DNA from: Brevibacillus dissolubilis
GTDB lineage: Bacteria; Bacillota; Bacilli; Brevibacillales; Brevibacillaceae
Direction: 5' to 3'
Assembly (NCBI RefSeq): GCF_006170445.1
Contig: NZ_VCNA01000004.1
Span: forward strand, 310,001-374,000
DNA length: 64,000 bases
The translations under genes and the position numbers were made by a program. Within the stretch, counting starts at the first letter, position 1, and each line of letters begins with the position of its first letter. The notes under the pieces were generated by a model. That model did no database searches. It worked only from the letters and a program-made list of their open reading frames with translations, and was not told the origin of the DNA. Positions 44,301 through 53,809 of this stretch are shown piece after piece.

Positions 44301-44428
44301 CGTCCAGAGAATTGTACAGGAAGACGACTAAATGGCATGTGTGTGGCCATAAAATCCGATTCATCGTCAGCCATAACGTCAACTTGAATGATTTCGTTGA
44401 TCCTTTTTTGTACATTCTGCCAGTTCAT
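41327..44428 (-). CDS. DpdH-like large P-loop ATPase
   Basis: This 1033-aa protein has Walker A G-P-N-G-S-G-K-S at residues 75-82 and Walker B L-T-V-L-I-E-D-M near 305-312, an AAA/STAND-like arrangement. Beyond this it is largely helical, with coiled-coil segments after about 850. Length, single N-terminal P-loop and order (SNF2, RecQ-like, about 260 aa, this gene) match DpdH, an ATPase of 7-deazaguanine DNA-modification islands. GAGGTGAG precedes the start, 4 bp after the previous gene. It could be a DNA-scanning or signalling ATPase within the effector complex. Confidence 0.68.
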   Translation of the reverse strand: MNWQNVQKRINEIIQVDVMADDESDFMATHMPFSRLPVQFSGRKDSLAVQMSEEEVYSQLVFNPNNEHRMIIVNGPNGSGKSHLIRWIRARMYSDNNIDTINNEKVVFIRRIDNTLRGTIRQLLEQGVVTDPIQLERLRQFVQSSDIQNEEELKSTLFYAFLTRVETDKEDIDYRSAERRRLASFLRDDDVKKILMEDDGPISRFYELLAKPHGVKQQVEAAFRAEDFMGMRKIMNTIQRNGSQDAKLIIARVLKENEAEKLATYLNRFSHAVIQQCANMAQGDVGEMIRQLRLDLKREGKALTVLIEDMTTFTGLDAELIKVLSVPHEGEYQDLCRVTSVIGLTNAYYDTYFRDNFQNRVTHQINVDGNIFGDADTLGEMAARYINATYMTKQEAKEWNERGAEQELLPYRTWEPDFEWESERIADREFSLFPFNRRSLLNLFNRLPEKTPRFFLRDVIKVQLNAWVQYQLGQGMFPDTKVSAIGENPLQFTEFQHNARFESVDLPQEKKQVLRAILCLWGDGHLHEEGEEPNHTIGNLSVPFLRFFGMNGLSGVRQTSIQNVSAAELIDVTPAISTQAATSKTMSVAEKNYRSELEALANWYEKKERLAFHEDFRKRVRLFLADAINWQLEGIPAYLASRKLALQNIYIEDQLERQEAKENLIFIKRDRDSYWMLIALTEWNYYGSSWDFKDAPFMQYRLIAWLEANKADIISRFKGEPGVTPMHTLQWSMSLEYLRLGLTGGLAQTESDDILLRKIFSQSENVSSRSDTDDAWSRLLKYIQHDARKSQFEENQKTLTRLPNTQMGSVIEDRNSKVLIHRDQVEQAFCTLKNLYWDVSTLLPDQSIERGELSTSAARLLQSLLPRVKEVLQDEKRKATELLKKLKAKLGESLERDTWVEASREMVNFLYMLNTEYHINFQSNLRTRSEKLEEIAEELANTCKRSYEVIEGMKFSQELAFFSTDPCQLLQDALDIILTIEDLAFKEAQKADSALASLRHDTSTGSENVKLVEVGLVSLIDRINALGGVNHVN

Positions 44429-44432
44429 AATC

Positions 44433-45215
44433 TCACCTCATTATCCTCACATGGGATATATCGTTTATATCCTCGGATTCAAGACCGTACAGTTGCCATT
44501 TCAACGCGTCTGGTTGAGAGATCAACTGAATTTCTTTTTGAAAATGCAAGGTACGCAGACCATTAGATACCCCCATGCCGATACGCGAATCCATTCGACT
44601 CTCTTTTAGTTCTGGGCACTGAACTTCCAGCCAGTTGAAAAACTCCATTACTGATATTGGCTGATTACACTTTAGCTCGTCTTGTTGTACCAGAACATCT
44701 TTGATGCGATTACACGTGTTAGGGATTAACATATTTCTATGTAAATACCCTAATCCGAAGTAAGAAACCCAAAAGCGCCAACCCAAAATGTCATTTTCAC
44801 TTACACTCACATCGTTTTGATTAAACAAGTTTGTAACAGCACTCCAATTTTGACACTTCAAAACATCCTCTGCTATTTTCAAATATAGTGAAGATGTTTT
44901 GAAAAATAGTGAATTAATTCTCGCGAAAGCTGTTCGTGCTGCATATCTACGAAATGTATTAGGACTTTCTAGAATGGTAGGATCAATCGAGAGCTGATAT
45001 TTGCCTTCCACATCTTTAATAATTTCCAACTCTTGAGCTACGCTAAGTGTATATCCGAAAATGTCTTTGCTACCTTCTCCGAAGACATCTACCATGCAAA
45101 TTTTCTGATAAATCTCCTCTCGGGAATAGACGCCACTCAACATAAACCGTCCTAAAGCAAAGACACGCTCGGGTGTTGGTTCCATTCGCATGTTATCTTT
45201 CCCAGACTTAAACAT
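44433..45215 (-). CDS. DpdG-position protein (260 aa)
   Basis: The start is set at the ATG at 45215, which overlaps the RecQ-like gene's stop (TAATG) and follows GGAGGTG by 5 nt; an in-frame GTG start eight codons upstream has no site. The 260-aa protein begins MFKSGKDNMRMEPTPERVFA. Its first 90 residues resemble a winged-helix fold (Y-S-R-E-E-I-Y-Q-K-I-C-M-V-D-V-F). Cysteines are scattered and no catalytic motif is seen. It sits between RecQ-like and DpdH-like genes, as DpdG does. A DNA-binding adaptor role is conceivable. Confidence 0.6.
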   Translation of the reverse strand: MFKSGKDNMRMEPTPERVFALGRFMLSGVYSREEIYQKICMVDVFGEGSKDIFGYTLSVAQELEIIKDVEGKYQLSIDPTILESPNTFRRYAARTAFARINSLFFKTSSLYLKIAEDVLKCQNWSAVTNLFNQNDVSVSENDILGWRFWVSYFGLGYLHRNMLIPNTCNRIKDVLVQQDELKCNQPISVMEFFNWLEVQCPELKESRMDSRIGMGVSNGLRTLHFQKEIQLISQPDALKWQLYGLESEDINDISHVRIMR

Positions 45216-47701
45216 TACCGCACCTCCATCGCTTCCCAAAATCTCAATGTACTTGCATTGAGTAAATGTCGGATCGTTCTATTAGCCTGATTAATGAACA
45301 TATTCTCTCGACAGTAATATACGGACGAAATACCAAGTTCGTCTATCCTACACATTGATCTGAATTGACTTTGATTCCTCCGCTGATCATCATCGAATGC
45401 ACAGATGACCCCACTACCTTTAAAAAGAGACGGATGTTTGAAAACAAGATGTTCAAATTCGGTAGCATCTAAAACAAGTCCATCAAACCCTGTAGAATCA
45501 ACATTATCAGTAGACGGTAAGACCAAAATTTTGTATCCATCAACAACTAACTTTGCCCCTAACTCCAGAGCTTTTTTTACATCCCAGGATTCCGTTTCAC
45601 CTCGTACTATCAATAGTTGACTCGGACTATGCTTTATACTGTTCGATAAATCTTGTATATACTCAGGAATAGTATGATTAAATGTAAAATCCCCATCCTT
45701 ACAATAGGTATAGTCATGACAAGAACAACCGCCACAAGATGGTTCAGCATTTGGAAAAAGATTTACAAAATGATCAGCACAACATGAACTCCTTTCATTC
45801 TTCGCTAATCTTGTCATGGCTGTATAGCCGCTCATTACATTTTCAACTTCTTTTTCCCGATGGGTCTCAAGGGATCGACCGAGTTCTATTTCATTTTGCA
45901 TAAGCACCGGGTCACACATGGAGACTCTTACATAATAGCGATTCTGTGATGGGACGAAGACCATCTCCACAAAATCTAAGTAGTCCCAGCGTATCAAGAA
46001 GAGCAAAAGATTCAGGTTCCATCGCATGTTCTGACTCCCGCTAGTCTCTCGTTCCTTCTCAGAAAAATGAGAAGGAGGAGTCGAGGTATCCAACAGCACA
46101 GTACTACCATCACGCTCAACTGAATCCGCGCGTAACATCGAAACCCAGCGATCAACCATCTTTTCTACGGTTAAAACGCGGGAAGATGAGATATATTGTT
46201 GTAAACTCCTATCATCAGATGGAGAGTAGCAGAGTACACTTAGAGAGGGAAGCCCATCACGTCCACCACGTCCTACTTCTTGATAAAAACGATTGATGCT
46301 CTCTGGGAGAGTAGCATGGAGCACGGTGCGAACATCCGGTTTATCAATGCCCATACCAAAAGCCGAGGTTGCTACTACAATATCAAGTTTGTCCTCGCTC
46401 CAGTCCCTGATAATCTCATTTCTACAGCTGTCATTTGTATCTCCTGTAAAAGTAGCAACATTCGAAAAACCTTCGCTTTTTAGGAGTTGCTTCCACCACT
46501 CAGCTTTTTCTGGCTTGATTTCATATATAATCATTGGTTTTGGCAATGTCTTGCACAAGTGAAGAATGCGGAGTTTTAATTCATCTTGGTCTTTGCACTT
46601 TTCGATGATATAACGAGGTTCAGTTCGTAGCGAATCACAGCGAAGTTCTATCCATCGTTCCCCATCGGACATTAACGATTTCAGATTATTGACTGCGGTT
46701 TCCGTAAGCGTTGCGGAAAGCAACAATGTTTTTAAACTGTCGCTACTTAAATTTAACATTTCATTACGTACAACAGACATCATTTGAAAATCTGGTCGGA
46801 ACAACGCACCCCAGTCCTCAACGATATGTGCTTCATCAATAACCAAATGTTTTAGGTACTGGCTTTCTGCTGCCTGATATAAGGACTGTTTCAGTAGGTC
46901 ATTACGAACAAGGGATTCTGGAGAAATGATCAGCAATCTTAACCTACCTTTATTTATATTGTTTATAATGAGTTTAGCTTTTGTTGCTGACACATCACCG
47001 CAATAGTTTGCAATCTGATCCTCCATTAAAGAATCTGCTAATACGGTACGAGCTGCACGATATTGGTCTATCCCTAGTGCTACCGTTGGAACAATTACTA
47101 TTGTTAAACCTTCTCCAGCATGCGCAATCATTTGTGTCAGTAAGCTCTTTCCAGCACCAGTGGGAAGTGATACTAGTAACGTATAGCCTTGGGGCATATT
47201 AAGCGCCGTATGAACCGCAATCTTCTGCTCGAACGAACGATATTTCTTAAATCCAGTTGCTCGATACAATAGTGTATCCCCACAAGAATGCTTACGGTTA
47301 AAAAGCTCCACAGGTTCCTGTCCATAAACCTGATGGATAAATCGTTCGTTGTCCCCTATCCATTTGATCCTTGCATTTACAGTATTATTCGGATCTTCTA
47401 CATATATATCAAACTCTGCCCCACTCTTTCGAACAAGATTTGCAACATTGTCCGGGACCTGCAAACTTCCTACGAATAATATAAAGTCCCGTAAGGCAGC
47501 AAGAAAGTCAGCTTCGCCTAATAGCCTTTCTGAATACTGTATGGCTCGTGTTAAGAAACGAACAGTACAACGCTGTTCTTGAAGTTCACGGATACCCCCT
47601 GATTGCTCAGTCCAAGCTATCTCTTCCTTAAAGATTGCTATGGTACTTTGTAAAGACGAGGGATTTCGCAAAGCTTGAGAAACAGATTCAACGATATTCA
47701 T
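45215..47701 (-). CDS. RecQ-like DEAH helicase (DpdF-like)
   Basis: This 828-aa superfamily II helicase has Walker A L-P-T-G-A-G-K-S near 179-186, a DEAH box at about 289 (V-I-D-E-A-H-I-V-E-D-W-G), L-L-S-A-T near 330, and motif VI V-G-R-G-G-R-D near 485. The W-G after DEAH and the G-M-G-I-D-K-P stretch are RecQ-like. A late cysteine cluster (S-S-C-C-A-D-H, then C-G-G-C-S-C-H near 640-665) may bind zinc. No HRDC domain is obvious. Matches DpdF in kind and position. It overlaps the SNF2 gene by 14 bp, so expression is likely coupled. Confidence 0.82.
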   Translation of the reverse strand: MNIVESVSQALRNPSSLQSTIAIFKEEIAWTEQSGGIRELQEQRCTVRFLTRAIQYSERLLGEADFLAALRDFILFVGSLQVPDNVANLVRKSGAEFDIYVEDPNNTVNARIKWIGDNERFIHQVYGQEPVELFNRKHSCGDTLLYRATGFKKYRSFEQKIAVHTALNMPQGYTLLVSLPTGAGKSLLTQMIAHAGEGLTIVIVPTVALGIDQYRAARTVLADSLMEDQIANYCGDVSATKAKLIINNINKGRLRLLIISPESLVRNDLLKQSLYQAAESQYLKHLVIDEAHIVEDWGALFRPDFQMMSVVRNEMLNLSSDSLKTLLLSATLTETAVNNLKSLMSDGERWIELRCDSLRTEPRYIIEKCKDQDELKLRILHLCKTLPKPMIIYEIKPEKAEWWKQLLKSEGFSNVATFTGDTNDSCRNEIIRDWSEDKLDIVVATSAFGMGIDKPDVRTVLHATLPESINRFYQEVGRGGRDGLPSLSVLCYSPSDDRSLQQYISSSRVLTVEKMVDRWVSMLRADSVERDGSTVLLDTSTPPSHFSEKERETSGSQNMRWNLNLLLFLIRWDYLDFVEMVFVPSQNRYYVRVSMCDPVLMQNEIELGRSLETHREKEVENVMSGYTAMTRLAKNERSSCCADHFVNLFPNAEPSCGGCSCHDYTYCKDGDFTFNHTIPEYIQDLSNSIKHSPSQLLIVRGETESWDVKKALELGAKLVVDGYKILVLPSTDNVDSTGFDGLVLDATEFEHLVFKHPSLFKGSGVICAFDDDQRRNQSQFRSMCRIDELGISSVYYCRENMFINQANRTIRHLLNASTLRFWEAMEVR

Positions 47702-50700
47702 TCTCCTTCACCTCCATATAGACTGATGCATCAAGAATTACTCGATAGTTCTTAATAGCAGCTAGGATAGCCTCATACGTGCTTTTTAAATTTTCATTCC
47801 CTTCCGTCTTCCGATCAAAATACTGATCGGAGGCCAGTCTAGCACTTACGATACGATTAGCCTCTTCAAGTGCGGTATCGTAATCCCATCGTTCCATTAC
47901 TAGCTGATAAGCCATCTCATGACATTCTTTTCTAGCTTTTTTGATCCAAGAAACCCATTGATGCTCTGGATATCGCTCCATAAAATCTTCTATAGGAGAA
48001 AATCCACTATTAGGATTGCCACGCTCTCCTAGATGTGTAGCTTTCTTCATCAAGTTTCTTTGTTTCAAAATTTCTTCTATACTCCTTGCGCTAACATGAG
48101 AGTAGTCCCCATTTATTGGATAAATCGTGACTATTTGTTCCAATGGCAAAAAAGTTCGAAACTGTGCAAGTACAACAGAGTCAAGATTGTTATCAATAAG
48201 GGGTTGAATATCTGGTTCGATATTCCAAATAAAGACTAGTCCTTTGAAAGAAAATGATGCTTGAGTAATTTTAATCGCGCCGACTCTGCCCCGATAGCAA
48301 TTTATTGCATTTTCCGTGATTGTGTCGAAAATGGGATCGCCAGGAGCGTAGAATAGCAAGTCTTCCCGCTGAATAGCCAAAGCTCGGTTAAAAGTACCGA
48401 CAATACGCCTCCCCATACGGTTAAAGCGAGGATTAATGGTATACTTATCCCACGATGGCGGGATCATTAATGCATTTGTCGATGAAGCTGGGGAAAACTT
48501 CTCAGCCCTAAACTCCTTCAAGATATTCTTGGTGCCCTCATTGATAGAATTAGGCTTAAAGCCAGCCTGGTCCGCCCAACTATCCATAGCTTCAGAGAAA
48601 ATATCATCTTCTTTACCTTGATACATATCCAACATCCGTTCCACAGCTACCGTCAAAGGTCTGTACAACATAGATGCCATATCATAGAATTGTTCCTCTT
48701 CAACGGCTTCCCGCATACGAGACGTTTCTTCCTGTATAAGAGGTATCGCCAGAGACACACCCTCTCGAACATCATTTTTTAATGCTTTAACAATGTTGTT
48801 CGTTACTTCACCTGAAATGATTTCCAAACCACTTAATGATTGATTGTATATCCCCATTCCATCTTTCCACAAGTGGACTAGTTGTTCTTCTATAGTATTT
48901 TCAGCATAGAAAACAACAGAAACCACCTGATTTTCAGGATTCCGACCTAAACGATCTAGCCGACCTATTCGCTGTTCTAACATATTTGCCGTCCACGGTG
49001 TGTCTAAATGAACGACCATATCAGCCATTTGAAAGTTACGTCCCTCTCCCCCAAGTTCATCGCATACTAGAATTCTACAACCAGATGAATCTTGAAAATC
49101 TTCAGCACTATCTTGGAGCTCCTCCTCTGTCATGCTACTATAAAAAGCTCTACACATTTTTTCATCAAAACGAGTTCTAGCAACCTGTAAGAACCGCTCC
49201 AACGTTTCCTTATATCGGGTAAATACTAATACTTTGTAAGGTTTATTCTTAGTCACATCTGTCTCTTGCTCAAGATAATCCAGACAACGAACGAGACGCC
49301 CACAGATTTCATCTGGATTTTCGTCCAAAAGCTCATCCACACGCAACAGTTCTCTGTCTGCCGCGCGTGTCCAACTATCGATGGTATCCATTAGGCCCTC
49401 AGGAATTGATATTCCCTCGCTTTTTAATACGTGCAATCTCCCCTGTAAAGCCCATGGCGAACTAAAAGCCGCTTCAAGAAGAGGACGTACTAGCTTTTCT
49501 ACAAAAGAGTCCGTATGGTTATTTATGCTACTCAACCATTCAATCAAAGAATCAACTGCATCGGCCTCACCATACAGTTCATTTAAAGTAACCATTTGAT
49601 ATGGCTGTTCAATCAACTGTCGCACTGCCATACGCTCTTTAAGTAATGCTCTCCTATTGCGTATAACATGCCTTTCCAAGCGATAATGCTCACTTATATA
49701 TGCAGCTGCTTGATATGCTGTTTCCAGCCCTTTGTCTTCGGCGTTGAGATCAATAGTATTGACCAGAGATTGAAGACGTTGGTCTTGCAACTCCTGAGCC
49801 AACGATTGGAGTTGATCGTATATGGATTCGGCATACTCCCCATATGATTGAATGTCGCCCATTAACATATAAAGCTCACGTTGGATATCCAGTTGTCTTT
49901 CAACTAGCTCAGAAAAGTAGGCAAGCTCCATGTTACCATATTGTTTAGGCTCCAATAATCGCAACAAACGAAGAAATTCTTCCTTACGGTCTTGAATAGG
50001 AGTTGCACTTAGCAACAAAATATTTTCTATTTGACTGCTGAGTCTCAAGATACGCTGATAGGCATCTTCATCCCCTAGCAGATTGTGAGTTTCATCCACA
50101 ATCACAATGTCAAAATGGTTTTGAAGTAAGGACCCCATATTTATAAGCCTAAGTTCCTGCGGTGTCACCAGAATATGCCTATCTTCTTCGGTCCCTTCAC
50201 GATATGGAACAGCCTCAATGGCAAACTTATTCATAAGTTCATATTTCCACTGATCCTTTAGGGGAGTCGGTAGGACATAGAGAACACGAAGAGAAGGATT
50301 TCGTTCCTGCATGATCTTAACGATAGAGCAAGCCTCTATTGTTTTGCCCAATCCAACTTCATCTGCCAGCATGTAACGTACCGGGGTGTTTTCTAAACAA
50401 CGGAGGATCGTAACAACTTGGTGAGGTAGAAGGAATACCCTACAACCAGCAAGTACCTTAAAACCGTAAACTGCATTATTCAATACATGCATGGTGCTGC
50501 TTACCACATTGCGGCAAGCAAACCATGAGGGATGCTGGAATTCATATTGCATAAGCATGTCAGCCGGGTCCATATCGAAGGCCGTGAAGTCTGCTGCGAT
50601 TTCGTTCTCAGGGAAAGCTAAAACATCTTGTCCATTTATACTTACATGATAGATATAAAATGATCCATTGTCCTTTTGACGTGTTACAGATAAGATGGTG

Positions 50701-50954
50701 CCTTCCCCAGAAGGCGTTACTACATTAGTACCCTTCGGTGCTTTACATCGAACTACATCATCCCAAGAAAACTCAGTTCTTTTGAAGATGTTATTATAAT
50801 AAGCCCTGCAATTATTAAGATCATGAAGACGTATTTTAACGGTTTCTGCTAAAGAATCGACTTCCAATATTTGAGCCAAGGCAAACGTCCGTGGGTATGC
50901 AACATCGACTTCTTTTATTTTGATAGGAATACGCACATACATACCTGGTTGCAT
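47688..50954 (-). CDS. SNF2-family DNA helicase/translocase (DpdE-like)
   Basis: This 1088-aa SNF2/RapA-like enzyme has motif I M-L-A-D-E-V-G-L-G-K-T near 194-204, DETH (not DEAH) at 287-290, L-L-L-S-A-T-P-I-Q near 330, and C-terminal motifs V-F-T-R-Y-K-E-T and R-I-G-R-L-D-R-L-G near 690. The N-terminal 150 residues look like a beta-rich domain. Such enzymes translocate on DNA and remodel complexes. Position and size match DpdE. It starts 2 bp after the AddB-like gene with GGGGGAAG upstream, so it belongs to the same operon. Confidence 0.82.
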   Translation of the reverse strand: MQPGMYVRIPIKIKEVDVAYPRTFALAQILEVDSLAETVKIRLHDLNNCRAYYNNIFKRTEFSWDDVVRCKAPKGTNVVTPSGEGTILSVTRQKDNGSFYIYHVSINGQDVLAFPENEIAADFTAFDMDPADMLMQYEFQHPSWFACRNVVSSTMHVLNNAVYGFKVLAGCRVFLLPHQVVTILRCLENTPVRYMLADEVGLGKTIEACSIVKIMQERNPSLRVLYVLPTPLKDQWKYELMNKFAIEAVPYREGTEEDRHILVTPQELRLINMGSLLQNHFDIVIVDETHNLLGDEDAYQRILRLSSQIENILLLSATPIQDRKEEFLRLLRLLEPKQYGNMELAYFSELVERQLDIQRELYMLMGDIQSYGEYAESIYDQLQSLAQELQDQRLQSLVNTIDLNAEDKGLETAYQAAAYISEHYRLERHVIRNRRALLKERMAVRQLIEQPYQMVTLNELYGEADAVDSLIEWLSSINNHTDSFVEKLVRPLLEAAFSSPWALQGRLHVLKSEGISIPEGLMDTIDSWTRAADRELLRVDELLDENPDEICGRLVRCLDYLEQETDVTKNKPYKVLVFTRYKETLERFLQVARTRFDEKMCRAFYSSMTEEELQDSAEDFQDSSGCRILVCDELGGEGRNFQMADMVVHLDTPWTANMLEQRIGRLDRLGRNPENQVVSVVFYAENTIEEQLVHLWKDGMGIYNQSLSGLEIISGEVTNNIVKALKNDVREGVSLAIPLIQEETSRMREAVEEEQFYDMASMLYRPLTVAVERMLDMYQGKEDDIFSEAMDSWADQAGFKPNSINEGTKNILKEFRAEKFSPASSTNALMIPPSWDKYTINPRFNRMGRRIVGTFNRALAIQREDLLFYAPGDPIFDTITENAINCYRGRVGAIKITQASFSFKGLVFIWNIEPDIQPLIDNNLDSVVLAQFRTFLPLEQIVTIYPINGDYSHVSARSIEEILKQRNLMKKATHLGERGNPNSGFSPIEDFMERYPEHQWVSWIKKARKECHEMAYQLVMERWDYDTALEEANRIVSARLASDQYFDRKTEGNENLKSTYEAILAAIKNYRVILDASVYMEVKENEYR

Positions 50955-50955
50955 A

Positions 50956-53808
50956 TTAATCTTCCCCCATAGCCGTTATGTTAAGTTCAACCTGATATGG
51001 TTTCATACAAAGTCTCTGATGCGAGCAGCTATTGCACCATTCACCAGCTACCGCATGATTATCTGGATTGTCTATCATGTAGTTCTTCATCGCTTCTAAT
51101 AATGATAATTCACTAGTAGAAGTTATGGCGTGTAATGGATACTCCTTTAATCCAGAACGATTTCGTGTTTTTACATCAAAAGCAGCATACGGATGACTCC
51201 TGCCTGCATCTGATGCAAAAATGGCTTTTCCGAACAAAAAACGAATTGACATATGATTATTATCTAATTTTTTAAAATAATATCTATCCCAAAGGTTGTG
51301 CTCGATATAATTTTCCGTCTCTTTTTCCATATCAAAGAAGTCATTTGTACGCCGCCAAAATGGGAAATATTTACGATAGTGTTCGTTTGTTTTCTTTATT
51401 ATTTCACGAATACGATTTGCTGGGATTAACATTCGAGGTTTACTGGCCACCACTTTCCAAACCGCATGAATAAGCATGTTACAGTAATAACGCTTTAGGA
51501 GGAAGGAATTATCAATCACGATATCCCCACGGCATACCATGTCCAGATAGTATTTGTACGGACAAAGGAAAAAATCTATTCGGTCATTTCGATCTGCTAC
51601 ATAATTAGCATTGGTTGGATCTTGAACAGAATAAGATCGAGAAATTAATATATCATTTTTATCCATAACCTCATTATCAATATACCGATCAGGCTGGATT
51701 CCCAACATCCGAAGCGGGAAATAAGGTTGTTCGTCAGTTTCCTCAACATGGACTACATAACTTAAACGAACCTTACATTTGTTATAGAAAAGACCATAAA
51801 AGAATGCATACCGCAAAAACTTTGAATACTCACTGATAGATGTATAGTAAAGCTGAAAAATCAGTTCTTCTGGGGAGTACGCTTTGCGGATAAAATAATC
51901 AGTTAATGGCCATGGTAGTATCTCATCAATAGATCGATTCAATATACGGTCAGACAAAAAACCGAAGTGATAGACCGTTTCTTCTTTTCTTTCATCTTTA
52001 GCTCGACGCTTACTAAGGAGTATATCACCTTCAATCTGTACAAAGTTACGAACAATCCAGTCAGGTCGTTGTAGCTCTTTTTGTTTTAGATAGTAATGAA
52101 GCCCAGTTTTTAGGTCATTCATGGTGCCAGAAAGCGTTGTGTTTAACGATACTTGCTTGAACCTTTCTAATAGACTTTCGACCAAAATCTTTTCTTGCTC
52201 TTCTACAAGAACAAGCATACGGTTGCTTATAAATTGTTCCAAACGCGTAAAATGCTGAATGAAAGATAATGTACCATCGCCCTTGTGTGTAAAAAGGTCT
52301 TTTGCCAACTCATTGAGTTGTTTCACGGCCTCTTCTAGACTTTCAATATCTTCAAATGAGACCATCCTTTGTTGATAGAAGGCAATTTTGCGGAGCTGCC
52401 CTCCGAGTTCATTAATCATTGTTTGTATATTCTTGTACTGTTTTTTATACTCAAAAATTCTGGTTACAAATTCTTCATAGACTTTGATATCAGCAAAGTA
52501 CATGCTGGTAAGTTCAAGTATCACGTTCAGTCTATTAGAATTTCTAACTTTCAATACATCCGCTGCAAAGCATTCACGAATGGAATTAATATCGAATTTC
52601 AACTGATTCAAGGTTGGATCCCACATACGATATAACCCAATCAAAAACTGGCCAATTGGATAACTTAGGAAATGTCGATCACCTGATTGATCCGGATAAT
52701 AGATGCGAAGTAAATCATGGATATCACGACTAGCAGAATATACCTGTTCAGTCATGTACGAAATAGGACTATTACTATTAACTTTTAGCGCATCATCAAA
52801 GTAACGGGAAACAAAACCTCCATACTCCGAGACGTTATTGAAAGCTATCATTGGGATTTCTTGGCTAAGTTGATACCATCTCTTACGCTCCTCTGCATGT
52901 GCGTTACCAGATTCGATCAATTCACCAAACGCCTTAGCAAATTTATGACTAGTTGATTCATCAGTATATTGCGTAAAATTAGTATCTCGATAGATATCAA
53001 CATCGAACAATTGATACAGAGTTTCCCAAGTAGCGTATATTTCTTTATATTCTGCTTGAAAATTGTATAAAAATACAACCTCTACATCAAGAGCATCCAA
53101 GAGCATAATGAAGCGGAGTTGTAATGGAGTGAATTGGTGTATCCCGTGGATGACAACCTGCTTAAGATCATTTTTTGAAAAAATCTTACCGAGAACACTT
53201 AACTTTGATATGCGTTCTTGCCTTTTTTTCCGGTTATACGAATCAGCATTCTCATATTCCTTCTGTTCTCGTTCAATCTCATCTGATATGGTTTTTCTAA
53301 ACGAATTCACAATATCTGATAATGAATACTCGGCTTGAAAGAAAAATGGTTTATACATAGGACCTGATGGGTTAGAAATTTCCTTCATCAATGCGATAAA
53401 TACTCTTTGTTCAAGGTTTGCTTGAGACTTATTCAAACTGTTTACATCAATTCCAAGTTCAACAAACAGTCGTAAAGCTTCCAGTAGAGCGTTCTGATTA
53501 TGTTTTAGTGACGCATACAATTCAGAGCGGTTACCATTTTCTCGTTTTTGCCATGTTTCTATTTGCTTGGATACAGCTATATATTGAGCAATCCGTTTTT
53601 CAATATTGTTAAACCATCCTGTATAAACGTTTTGCAACACATTATCGATGGGACAAAGGAGGGAATCAAATGCAGCTTCAAATAGATCACGAAAGCCGTT
53701 AACCATCACTTGAGAGCTGCACATATGAGGAGATCCTTTAATATTGTTCCAGAATGATGTTTTATCCAAATGATAAGGATCACCGTATGTGTAGACCTTA
53801 AAGCTCAT
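50956..53808 (-). CDS. AddB-like PD-(D/E)XK nuclease with Fe-S-type cysteines
   Basis: This 950-aa protein ends in an AddB/RecB-type nuclease domain. A first cysteine (C-P-Y-K-Y-Y-L, residue 749), an A-F-D-V-K core (Asp878, Lys880), and C-x2-C-x5-C (925, 928, 934) match the four-cysteine 4Fe-4S staple of AddB and Cas4. The N-terminal two thirds are helical; helicase motifs are not evident, as in AddB, where the helicase domain is inactive. It is 2 bp from both neighbours, with the NERD-UvrD helicase directly upstream. Together they form an AddAB-like pair. The end-resection role is inferred. Confidence 0.75.
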   Translation of the reverse strand: MSFKVYTYGDPYHLDKTSFWNNIKGSPHMCSSQVMVNGFRDLFEAAFDSLLCPIDNVLQNVYTGWFNNIEKRIAQYIAVSKQIETWQKRENGNRSELYASLKHNQNALLEALRLFVELGIDVNSLNKSQANLEQRVFIALMKEISNPSGPMYKPFFFQAEYSLSDIVNSFRKTISDEIEREQKEYENADSYNRKKRQERISKLSVLGKIFSKNDLKQVVIHGIHQFTPLQLRFIMLLDALDVEVVFLYNFQAEYKEIYATWETLYQLFDVDIYRDTNFTQYTDESTSHKFAKAFGELIESGNAHAEERKRWYQLSQEIPMIAFNNVSEYGGFVSRYFDDALKVNSNSPISYMTEQVYSASRDIHDLLRIYYPDQSGDRHFLSYPIGQFLIGLYRMWDPTLNQLKFDINSIRECFAADVLKVRNSNRLNVILELTSMYFADIKVYEEFVTRIFEYKKQYKNIQTMINELGGQLRKIAFYQQRMVSFEDIESLEEAVKQLNELAKDLFTHKGDGTLSFIQHFTRLEQFISNRMLVLVEEQEKILVESLLERFKQVSLNTTLSGTMNDLKTGLHYYLKQKELQRPDWIVRNFVQIEGDILLSKRRAKDERKEETVYHFGFLSDRILNRSIDEILPWPLTDYFIRKAYSPEELIFQLYYTSISEYSKFLRYAFFYGLFYNKCKVRLSYVVHVEETDEQPYFPLRMLGIQPDRYIDNEVMDKNDILISRSYSVQDPTNANYVADRNDRIDFFLCPYKYYLDMVCRGDIVIDNSFLLKRYYCNMLIHAVWKVVASKPRMLIPANRIREIIKKTNEHYRKYFPFWRRTNDFFDMEKETENYIEHNLWDRYYFKKLDNNHMSIRFLFGKAIFASDAGRSHPYAAFDVKTRNRSGLKEYPLHAITSTSELSLLEAMKNYMIDNPDNHAVAGEWCNSCSHQRLCMKPYQVELNITAMGED

Positions 53809-53809
53809 A

